From Planctomycetota bacterium (lineage in GTDB: Bacteria > Planctomycetota > Planctomycetia > Pirellulales > Pirellulaceae), in contig JAGWZB010000006.1 of the NCBI GenBank assembly GCA_018969045.1, positions 1 to 38,687 on the forward strand: a stretch of 38,687 bases of DNA, given 5' to 3'. Both the position numbers and the translations under genes were made by a program. The notes beneath the pieces were generated by a model. That model worked only from the letters and a program-made list of their open reading frames with translations. It had not been told where the DNA came from and ran no database searches. Positions 1-6,402 of the stretch are shown piece by piece; the stretch's first letter is position 1, and each line of letters opens with the position of its first letter.

Positions 1-462
1 CCGGAACCTCCCCAGCGGCGCAAGCGAAGGACGTTTCGATCGTGTAGCACCGAGAGCTAGCGATGTCAGACCTGGCGGCAGCTGCTCAAGGACGCTGAAG
101 TCGGTCAGCCCGAAGATTCCAAGAGACAACGACTCCAGGCTTTGAAGCTCACAGAGGGCTTCGACGCGAGATGCCTGCATCAAACAGTCTGCAGCAAAGT
201 GACGGACGTTTGGAAGTAGACGGACGAAGCTCAGGTCGCATTCACGCGAGTAGTGTCCATAAACTCGCAGTTGAACGTCCGGCCGCGTTGTACAGAAGTG
301 CTCATTGACCAGACTCCACACGCCATCGCGGACCGGTTCGGAGCACTGGAGAACCCGCAGACGCGGCTCTTCTGCGAGAGCGCGAAAGTCATCCGCCGAT
401 GCCGAGTCATTGAACTCGGCTCGGGTCGCGTCCGCCATCCGGATGCCGCCCATGGGTGTCAT
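1..462 (-). CDS. Leucine-rich-repeat-like protein, 3' end beyond the window
   Basis: An open frame of 154 codons starts at the ATG at 460-462 and runs off the left edge without a stop. The first part is hydrophilic (MADATRAEF, ASADDFRALAEEPRLRVLQ). From about residue 60 the spacing of leucines becomes LRR-like: FVRLLPNVRHFAA, ALCELQSLESLSL, FSVLEQLPPGLTSLAL, each about 22-25 residues apart. Its ATG overlaps the TGA of the upstream gene as ATGA, which argues for translational coupling and for this start; in-frame ATGs also lie at 451-453 and 436-438. LRR proteins usually bind other proteins. The partner is unknown, but the neighbour at 792-1073 resembles an immunity protein, so a role in a toxin/immunity or self-recognition locus is possible. 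Confidence in the gene is good; the function is inferred. Confidence 0.6.
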   Translation of the reverse strand, partial: MTPMGGIRMADATRAEFNDSASADDFRALAEEPRLRVLQCSEPVRDGVWSLVNEHFCTTRPDVQLRVYGHYSRECDLSFVRLLPNVRHFAADCLMQASRVEALCELQSLESLSLGIFGLTDFSVLEQLPPGLTSLALGATRSKRPSLAPLGRFR

Positions 463-790
463 GGTTGTGCGCCTAACGACCGCGATAACCGAGTCGCGGC
501 GATAGATTTTCCATTGTTAAGAACGACGACTCCGCGACTGGGAAACAACACATCTTGCATTCGGGATTGATCGCGAGCAATTCGTTTAGAGAGTCCAAAG
601 AGTGTCTCAGAGACCTCATCCCAGGTGTCGATCAGCGGCGCAAGATTCACGGTCGCAAACCAGATCGGACTGTCGCTAATCGGACCAGTTGACGTTTCAA
701 TCCAACCTTTAATCCAAAATGGCACGATACCCTCACGATCTGACAAAAAAATTTCCTGCCGAGGATATTGCAAACGTCTTCGCCGACCAT
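459..790 (-). CDS. Unknown protein of about 110 residues, frame broken at a T7 run
   Basis: I do not recognise this family. The best start is the ATG at 788-790, one base after the TAG of the upstream gene. That frame reads MVGEDVCNILGRKFF and then meets seven T (745-751 on the plus strand, as A). Past the run the convincing protein continues in the -1 frame: LSDREGIVPFWIKGWIE, FATVNLAPLIDTWDEVSETLFGLSKR, FPSRGVVVLNNGK, ending with TGA at 459-461. If the sequence is correct and there is no slippage, the intact part could only start at a TTG (771-773) or at the GTG before PFWIKG. A base error, a real frameshift mutation or slippage on the T run would each explain it. It sits between an immunity-like gene and an LRR gene, overlapping the latter by four bases, so the three are probably one transcript. 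Confidence 0.5.
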
Positions 791-791
791 C

Positions 792-1073
792 CTAAGAGCT
801 TGCTCTATCGGGCTTATCGACGGTCAGTAGCGACAATCTTTCAGGTTGCTCCAGGTGCACCAAAAGCGCCAATGCACAGATCTCGGCATAAACCTCCTGA
901 CTAAGGCCTCGCTTTCGCACGATGGCCGTCGCCACCAACAAATCCAACGCCAATTGCCATTCGCCCGCATTGGTGAAACGCCTTACATCCTCCACCTCAA
1001 TGGGCGTGAAGGTTGGTAACTTATCTACCAGTTGGTCAAAACGCTCTATCACGGAACTCATGCATGCACTCAT
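792..1073 (-). CDS. Small MafI-like immunity-type protein (93 aa)
   Basis: This is a short acidic alpha-helical protein. Residues 20-60 carry the pattern FTPIEVEDVRRFTNAGEWQLALDLL, followed by LSQEVYAEICALALLV. A 'x-V-x-x-F-x-x-x-GEW-x-LAL-x-x-L ... E-x-Y-x-x-I-x-x-LA' pattern is what I remember from MafI-type immunity proteins, which neutralise polymorphic toxins. The assignment is by eye and no search was possible. The ATG at 1071-1073 is used; a second in-frame ATG four codons on (MSSVIERF) is an alternative, and neither has a strong ribosome site. It is first of three tightly coupled genes, its stop lying one base before the next ATG. No toxin gene is visible in the window; it would have to lie beyond the left edge or elsewhere. 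Confidence 0.5.
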   Translation of the reverse strand: MSACMSSVIERFDQLVDKLPTFTPIEVEDVRRFTNAGEWQLALDLLVATAIVRKRGLSQEVYAEICALALLVHLEQPERLSLLTVDKPDRASS

Positions 1074-1138
1074 GGCAAGGATACTGCTCAGCCTGCAACA
1101 AGATTAATTCAAAAGCACAACCCAGGCTACTGATTAAA

Positions 1139-1226
1139 CGCCTTCAAAGGCGCACTATTAGGTACATTTCATGTGCCGTTCTGTCGTACTTCATCAAGTG
1201 CAGATCGTTCCCAGGACAACGGCACA
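1139..1226. repeat. Inverted repeats in the 238-base gap 1074-1311
   Basis: No gene is visible between 1074 and 1311. A small hairpin lies at 1139-1152 (CGCCT, TCAA, AGGCG). A perfect 9-base inverted repeat pairs TGTGCCGTT (1172-1180) with AACGGCACA (1218-1226) across 37 bases. GGTACAT and ATGTGCC (1161-1177) could also pair with one wobble. The stretch could carry the promoter of the minus-strand gene at 1073 plus a folded leader, or a short RNA; nothing decides between these. Confidence 0.35.
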
Positions 1227-1260
1227 ACGGAGTGTGCCTATTACCTTGGCTGACACAAAG

Positions 1261-1296
1261 ATGTCTTCGGATGATTTCGGAGAAATCATCCGACAT
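1261..1296 (-). terminator. Stem-loop after the 1312-2958 gene
   Basis: TCGGATGATTT (1267-1277) pairs perfectly with AAATCATCCGA (1283-1293) around the five-base loop CGGAG, and ATG/CAT (1261-1263, 1294-1296) can extend it past a three-base bulge. It lies 18 bases after the stop of the minus-strand gene ending at 1312, where a terminator would be expected. There is no clean T run after it on the minus strand, so it may act as an mRNA-end stabiliser or attenuator rather than a classical intrinsic terminator. Confidence 0.45.
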
Positions 1297-1311
1297 GGAC
1301 CATTGGCCTTG

Positions 1312-2958
1312 TTAGCGACTAGGCAACAAGTAGGTGTCTGGATGGACCGATAGCTTGTTGCCTACACGGTGCTGCTGGATCGACGTAGAAGCGTCCCAAA
1401 GCTCCTGCCATTTGGCCATTTGCAGATCGAGTTTCCGAAGCTGATCCATGGTCTCTGAGGAAACACTCTGCCACATCTGATACGATTGCTCTTGTTTGGA
1501 AGCGATCGTCGCTGAGGCAAATTGATTCCATTGCTCCTGGGCATGACTGAGCCATTGTCGCTTGTTGTGCTCCAAAGCACTTTCCATCTCGAAAAGTATT
1601 CGTGGCTCTACCGCGATCGACTCCCATGCCACAGGGATCGATTTAGGTTCTAAGCGATCTGGGCGTTGAAGGGCTTGCCGAAAAGAAATCGCTAGCGGAC
1701 TGAGTCTAAGTTGCTCGGATGCCCGGGTCGATTGCCGGGGATCCCATGGCGCTACGAGGCTCACGGTCCGCTCATCGTCGCCTTGCTGGACCTGGATCCT
1801 CAAACGGCTGGGATTGGCTTCAAAGGCTTGCTCCCCCGGACCTAAGTACCAATGGCAATCCATCAGGATCTGCGCCGCGCCATCGGATGGACCTTGGCCC
1901 CCAAGACGCCGCTGCGCTTGAATCTCTAGCCGACCTTTCCTATCAGGCAATTCAAAATTCCAAACCGATGTGGTTGGATACTCAATCGCTCCGCCCCATG
2001 CCCACTGGCAGCTTTGGCATTCAAAGGGAACACTCAACTTCGAGCCCCTTGAGTCAACCAATTGCCCAGTTAGTGACGCTCGCCGAATCAGCGATGAAGA
2101 TTTGCTAGTAGAACTAGCACCAGATCCCCCAACAGGTGTCTTGCCCATAGGACTCATCTTCATGGCAGAGCTGACTAAATCGCAATAAGCAAGGACCGTC
2201 GGGCACACCCGTTGCGAGTAGGTTTTGGCAAGTTGCTGAATCTGAAGGTCTGCGTCTGGAACCATCTCCATCAGTTTGGATTGAAACCGTTCCGATAACG
2301 ATTCAGAGGCCTGCGCCCATCGTTTCGCATGGTCCTTGCCATGACCTCTTGCCTGGATTCGAAGCTCCGCTATCCGCTGCTTGATCGCATGGAATTCCTT
2401 GGCCATCCATGCAGTGTACCTTCGATCCTCCAAGTTCGAACGCTGGGACAGAAGCGTTCGATCTAAATCCGATCGAAGCTGGTCGGCTCGGCTTATAAGC
2501 TCTCGCGCTGTCAAAAGAACACGGCCAGCATCGCGATCCATCGAACCAGCTATGTCGCTTAGCCAAGGCTCGATCCAAGCCTGAACATCCGGTGGCGTAC
2601 CCAATTCATCGGGAAGCGTGGGAAGTTGAATAGACGGTGTGTTTGGGATAAGGGTCGGAACATGGACCCCCTGAAGGTCCAATTCATTGACAATCAAGTC
2701 ACCCTTCCAAATCGATCGCATATCCAAAATCGCATCGGCTCGATCGATTTGAACCCTCAGACCGTCGCCAAACTGAACTTGCGCATCAACATAGCGAACG
2801 GTCGAATTCTCGAACGAGGTGTCCATCGATTTCGAGGCGATGCGAACCGGAAACTTCGACGAAAAATAGGAAGTGATCAACGAGCGTCGTGCGGAATAGA
2901 CTCCTGCGAGTGCAAGGATGCAGAGAATTCCGATAAGCCAACGACGCCATTTCATCAT
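1312..2958 (-). CDS. Membrane-anchored TIGR03545/AsmA-like protein (548 aa)
   Basis: The start is placed at the ATG ATG at 2953-2958 because MMKWRRWLIGILCILALAGVY is a typical basic-then-hydrophobic anchor; the frame extends another 22 codons upstream, but those residues look non-native. After one membrane segment (about residues 7-22) comes a stretch with AsmA-like character (VRYVDAQVQFGDGLRVQIDRADAILDM, then DLIVNELDLQGVHVPTL). A long helical, charged middle follows (ARELISRADQLRSDLDR, KEFHAIKQRIAELRIQ), then a beta-rich part and a second helical stretch at the C-terminus. This order resembles the TIGR03545 family of unknown function, here recognised by eye. It probably sits in the inner membrane with the bulk outside the cytoplasm. 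The ATG overlaps the TGA of the upstream small gene by one base (TGATG), so the two are translationally coupled. Confidence 0.6.
   Translation of the reverse strand: MMKWRRWLIGILCILALAGVYSARRSLITSYFSSKFPVRIASKSMDTSFENSTVRYVDAQVQFGDGLRVQIDRADAILDMRSIWKGDLIVNELDLQGVHVPTLIPNTPSIQLPTLPDELGTPPDVQAWIEPWLSDIAGSMDRDAGRVLLTARELISRADQLRSDLDRTLLSQRSNLEDRRYTAWMAKEFHAIKQRIAELRIQARGHGKDHAKRWAQASESLSERFQSKLMEMVPDADLQIQQLAKTYSQRVCPTVLAYCDLVSSAMKMSPMGKTPVGGSGASSTSKSSSLIRRASLTGQLVDSRGSKLSVPFECQSCQWAWGGAIEYPTTSVWNFELPDRKGRLEIQAQRRLGGQGPSDGAAQILMDCHWYLGPGEQAFEANPSRLRIQVQQGDDERTVSLVAPWDPRQSTRASEQLRLSPLAISFRQALQRPDRLEPKSIPVAWESIAVEPRILFEMESALEHNKRQWLSHAQEQWNQFASATIASKQEQSYQMWQSVSSETMDQLRKLDLQMAKWQELWDASTSIQQHRVGNKLSVHPDTYLLPSR
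1320..1364. repeat. 11-base perfect inverted repeat across the gene end
   Basis: TAGGCAACAAG (1320-1330) and CTTGTTGCCTA (1354-1364) are exact reverse complements separated by 23 bases. The pair lies inside the last 17 codons of the minus-strand gene and just before its stop at 1312-1314, and a second strong stem follows at 1261-1296. The repeat may be part of the transcript end structure. Confidence 0.5.
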
Positions 2959-3404
2959 CAGTATTCCTGTTGGTCCACCGGACTTGCAGCGCCCGGATTG
3001 CACGTCTGAGGCTTCGCCGCCCAACTGGCTGTCAAATGCCTAAGAAGGTACCTCAGGGACTCGGTATGCCCACCGATGGCGATCGCTTTTGGAGCCAAGG
3101 GAGTTGCAACAGGAGATTCCATAGCATCCGACTTGGGGCCAGCATTCTCAATCATCGGCTTGCTCGATCCACTCGTTACGCTCGCGGGTGTGGTGGGTTT
3201 GGGCATCTGAGTCAGCATAAAACTCCAGGCATGTTGAAATATGGGACTGAATACCGCTTCTTTAGCATCGGACACACGTAAGCTCGAATTGAGATCAAAT
3301 AACAACGCTTGGGAAATTTCCCAAACTGCCCAAGGATCCCGCGTTTTGCTATCATTGATGAATGATTTGAGCGACACCCTCCTGCTTGTGAAAGACAAAA
3401 ACAA
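2958..3404 (-). CDS. Hypothetical protein coupled to the TIGR03545-like gene; start uncertain
   Basis: I do not recognise this gene. The frame is open from a TTG at 3402-3404 to the TGA at 2958-2960, which overlaps the next ATG. Readable pieces are DPWAVWEISQALLFDL, VSDAKEAVFSPIFQHAWSFMLTQ and a low-complexity Pro/Thr/Ser/Ala tail. The TTG lies at the same bases as the divergent sulfatase ATG, leaving no room for promoters, so the true start is probably further in. Candidates are the GTG at 3375-3377, directly after AGGAGG, or an internal start beyond the palindrome at 3309-3324. In other bacteria TIGR03545 genes pair with a DUF2062-type membrane protein; this one has no such membrane segments. 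It may be a real short gene or a remnant. Confidence 0.4.
   Translation of the reverse strand: MFLSFTSRRVSLKSFINDSKTRDPWAVWEISQALLFDLNSSLRVSDAKEAVFSPIFQHAWSFMLTQMPKPTTPASVTSGSSKPMIENAGPKSDAMESPVATPLAPKAIAIGGHTESLRYLLRHLTASWAAKPQTCNPGAASPVDQQEY
3309..3324. promoter_or_regulatory. 16-base perfect palindrome upstream of the sulfatase
   Basis: TTGGGAAATTTCCCAA reads the same on both strands. It lies 80 bases before the sulfatase start, in the region shared with the divergent small gene. A perfect even palindrome of this length is typical of a site for a dimeric repressor or activator. No regulator gene is adjacent. It falls inside the widest version of the divergent open frame, so its regulatory role depends on that gene starting later. 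Confidence 0.4.
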
Positions 3405-5344
3405 TGCGCGCTATCCTCGGTTTCTTGAGCCTGTGGATCCTCTCTTGGCCAGCTTGGACCCCTTCTGCCTGGATCGTATCTGCCCACGCACAGGAGCGGC
3501 CTCCAAACGTCGTTTTGATCCTCGCCGACGACATGGGCGTGTTTGACTTGGGCTGCTACGGCAGGAGCGATCATCGCACGGTGCACTTAGATCAACTGGC
3601 CTTGCAGGGGATCAAGCATACGAGCGCTTACTGCGGTTTGCCCATCTGCTCAGCTTCGCGAGCCTCATTGCTGACTAGCAAGTATCCAGCCAGATTGCAC
3701 CTGACAACCTACTTACCGGGCCGAGCCGATGCGACTAGCCAACGACTTATTCAACCGCAGATCGAGCCGGCACTTATCAGCAGCGCCCAGACGCTTGCCG
3801 AGGTCTTGAAACGGTCCGGCTATGCGACTGGAATCTTCGGGAAGTGGCATTTGGGATCCGGCCAATCCTCGGCATTGCAACAGGGGTTTGATGTTAGCGT
3901 CGAGCCTCCTGGAAACGGCGATCCGACGAGCACCGGGGGAAAGAACGAGAACCTGATCACTGACAAGGCGATCGAGTTCATCAAGGCAAACGGCGATAAG
4001 CCTTATTTTTGTTACGTTCCTCATCACTCTCCACACATCATGCTCCATGAGCAGCAGAGCAAGATCGATCGCAACGCAAAGGCTTGGAATCCTCTCTATG
4101 CAGCCACGATTGAATCTCTGGATGAATCGATTGGAAGGCTACTCAAGGCTATCGATGAATCGGGTCAAGCGGCCAACACCATCGTGATCTTTTCAAGCGA
4201 CAACGGTGGCTTGCACGTACCCGAGGGGCACCCAACTCCAGCGACTTACAATGGCATCTATCGGGCAGGCAAAGGCTATCTTTATGAAGGTGGATTGCGG
4301 ATCCCGTTGCTGGTTCGATGGCCTGCAAAGATTCAGCAATCCAGGACCATCGATGCACCGGTATCGTTGCTAGATATCATGCCAACGATTCTCGAAGCTG
4401 CTGGTATCGAGCCAGGCAAGAGTGTCGGACCGGTCGATGGACAAAGCCAACTGGCAGCCTGGACCCAAGGCAAAACGCCTCCCGAGGATCGTGTCTTCTA
4501 TTGGCACTTGCCTCACTACACCAACCAAGGGAGCAAGCCTACCGGAGCGGTCCGACGAGGCAAATGGAAATGGGTCGAAGACTATGAAATGCAAACCGGT
4601 GCGCTGTACGATCTGAGCCAGGATATTTCTGAGCAAAACAACGTAGCCAAGAGCCATCCAGAGGTCTCGGCTCAAATGCACCAACTCTTGGCAGGTTGGA
4701 AAAACAGCATCGCCGCCCAGGAGTGCCTGCCAAACCCAAAGGTCAATCCAGAACTCCATGCGGATTTGTACACCCTTCAAGACGCTTCAACCATCGATGG
4801 ACGCAGCCAAACCGCCCAACAAATCGCAGACGCTTGGGCCGCTTGGAGAGCCAGCATGAACCGTGCGATCGACAAGATCCCCGCAAAACTGAAAAAGACC
4901 CAAGGTGCACTAGTGCTGCATGCAAGCGACTCGAAACCTCAAGGAAAACGTATCCGATACGAACCGGAGACTTACAAGAATGTCGTCGGATACTGGACCG
5001 AAGTCGACGATTGGGTCGAGTGGTCGATGCAAATCCCCGCATCAGGCGTCTACCGCGTCGAGCTTCACTGCGGATGCGGCTCAGGAAACGGCGGATCGAT
5101 GGTCGATGTCCAAATCGACTGCCCAAAAGCCGACCCAAACAACACCGACAACTCTGAAATCACCACTCATACGCTAGAATGGAAAGTTCGCGATACAGGC
5201 CACTTCCAAAACATCGTTATCGAACCCTTGGGGACTGTCAAACTCCAAGCCGGAGCGGGGAAACTTCGCGTCAAACCGAAGACCAAAGCCGCCGCGGCTG
5301 TAGCGGATATACGCGAGGTCCACTTGATCCCAATCGGTGATTGA
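3404..5344 (+). CDS. Secreted sulfatase with C-terminal carbohydrate-binding-like domain (646 aa)
   Basis: A formylglycine-dependent arylsulfatase that would hydrolyse sulfate esters, probably on a polysaccharide. Residues 1-29 form a signal peptide with a likely cut after AHA. The sulfatase domain shows NVVLILADDMG (metal ligands Asp42, Asp43), then ICSASRASLLTSKYPAR, where Cys82 would be converted to formylglycine. The core motif is C-S-A-S-R, an Ala variant of the usual C-x-P-S-R. GIFGKWHLG and SSDNGG follow, supplying further active-site and metal residues. The catalytic part ends near residue 490. The last 120 residues (YKNVVGYWTEVDDWVEWSM, ASGVYRVELHCGCG) look like a CBM6/galactose-binding-type jelly roll, as often seen on planctomycete sulfatases. 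No sulfatase-maturing enzyme is in the window. The gene converges on the VWA gene with 20 bases between stops. The substrate cannot be told from sequence. Confidence 0.92.
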   Translation: MRAILGFLSLWILSWPAWTPSAWIVSAHAQERPPNVVLILADDMGVFDLGCYGRSDHRTVHLDQLALQGIKHTSAYCGLPICSASRASLLTSKYPARLHLTTYLPGRADATSQRLIQPQIEPALISSAQTLAEVLKRSGYATGIFGKWHLGSGQSSALQQGFDVSVEPPGNGDPTSTGGKNENLITDKAIEFIKANGDKPYFCYVPHHSPHIMLHEQQSKIDRNAKAWNPLYAATIESLDESIGRLLKAIDESGQAANTIVIFSSDNGGLHVPEGHPTPATYNGIYRAGKGYLYEGGLRIPLLVRWPAKIQQSRTIDAPVSLLDIMPTILEAAGIEPGKSVGPVDGQSQLAAWTQGKTPPEDRVFYWHLPHYTNQGSKPTGAVRRGKWKWVEDYEMQTGALYDLSQDISEQNNVAKSHPEVSAQMHQLLAGWKNSIAAQECLPNPKVNPELHADLYTLQDASTIDGRSQTAQQIADAWAAWRASMNRAIDKIPAKLKKTQGALVLHASDSKPQGKRIRYEPETYKNVVGYWTEVDDWVEWSMQIPASGVYRVELHCGCGSGNGGSMVDVQIDCPKADPNNTDNSEITTHTLEWKVRDTGHFQNIVIEPLGTVKLQAGAGKLRVKPKTKAAAAVADIREVHLIPIGD

Positions 5345-5364
5345 GCAAACCGTTGGTAAGTGGC

Positions 5365-6378
5365 TCAAGGCCTCGCAGGTGGTACTTTCACCGGGGTAAA
5401 AACTCCATCGTTTTCATCTGCGATCACCTTTAAAGTCGCAGCTCCGATCGGGCTGTGTAAAAGGACGGTATGGATCGGTATGCTTACCGAGACCGTACCA
5501 TCGTCTTGTTTGACTCGATTGTAAAACCTGAGTTCCTCAACCGTGCGGTCTTGGATCTCACCATCGGAGAGCAAAAAAATTGCATCAGGCTTGAGCTTCA
5601 GCGCCAATCCGATGCTGCTTGCAGGTAATGTCGCACCGCCATGGTTGATGCTGTTCAGCCATGAATTCAAACGGTAAATGCTTTGATCCGTCGGCGGTAA
5701 AAAAGAACCCGTCGGTGGATACAAATCAAACATCGGATGAGCTCCTATGTCAAAACTGATCACAAAGAACTCTTGATCCACAGACAATCCCTTGATGGCC
5801 CGAAGTAGTTCTCGACGAAGCGTTCCCCATCGAGAACCCTCAAGCATCGATTGAGAACTATCGATCACGAAAACAAATCGCTGTCCTGGAGCATACGTTC
5901 CAAAGAAGGAAGCTCCTTGACCATAGCCGGGCTCTTTCTCAGAAAGGATTGATTTTTTCCCAGCAGCCATAGCCGCCGCAGTCGCTTCTCCAAACACTCC
6001 CGATGGAGCCGAGGATACCAGAAGTCCACCATCGAATGCTAGCGGCGTAGGACTTGCTGAGAGCGAAGTCAGCGTGGTCGAAGCCACCGAGTCTTGGACG
6101 TCTGGCGTCTTGGACATCTCCTCTTGCGATGCGTCGCTTGCAATACTGCTGGATAGCTCCAGATGTGTCAGTTCGCTTGTCAGTGATTCTTGGCTCGAAT
6201 CGACCAACAATCGAATCCCCGTTCCTTCTTGGCCACTGCCTCCGATGAGAAATAAAGCCATTCCAACCAGTAGGCTCAAGTGGACACACAGGCTTACGAG
6301 GATGGCGGTTAGGGACTGTGCCCTAGGGAGCATCCTTGGAGCCTGATCGCTGGAGTCTTCAACTGGCGGCAGATTCAT
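5365..6378 (-). CDS. Membrane-anchored VWA-domain protein (337 aa)
   Basis: The start chosen is the ATG at 6376-6378; a GTG two codons earlier is possible. One membrane segment (about residues 23-47, TAILVSLCVHLSLLVGMALFLIGG) follows a short cytoplasmic tail, the layout of TonB-like anchors. A Ser/Thr-rich linker leads to a von Willebrand A domain from about residue 167: FVFVIDSSQSM gives the metal-site motif DxSxS (Asp173 to Ser177), GGATLPAS the threonine position, and AIFLLSDGE the second aspartate. VWA domains bind a divalent metal and usually a protein ligand. The domain would lie outside the cytoplasm. It follows a second VWA gene of the same design by 24 bases, so the two are probably co-transcribed and may pair. 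The ligand is unknown. Confidence 0.8.
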   Translation of the reverse strand: MNLPPVEDSSDQAPRMLPRAQSLTAILVSLCVHLSLLVGMALFLIGGSGQEGTGIRLLVDSSQESLTSELTHLELSSSIASDASQEEMSKTPDVQDSVASTTLTSLSASPTPLAFDGGLLVSSAPSGVFGEATAAAMAAGKKSILSEKEPGYGQGASFFGTYAPGQRFVFVIDSSQSMLEGSRWGTLRRELLRAIKGLSVDQEFFVISFDIGAHPMFDLYPPTGSFLPPTDQSIYRLNSWLNSINHGGATLPASSIGLALKLKPDAIFLLSDGEIQDRTVEELRFYNRVKQDDGTVSVSIPIHTVLLHSPIGAATLKVIADENDGVFTPVKVPPARP

Positions 6379-6402
6379 AAGCACACCGCCAGGGTGTCAG
6401 GT

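Noticed and set aside
459-462. An attC-like integron site around GCCTAACGACC next to the left-edge genes
   Set aside because: The core-like bases fall inside coding sequence and no matching second core or imperfect palindrome of attC form is present.
3212-3586. Minus-strand frame of 124 codons overlapping the sulfatase start
   Set aside because: It overlaps both the sulfatase signal peptide region and the frame at 2958-3404 without protein-like composition.
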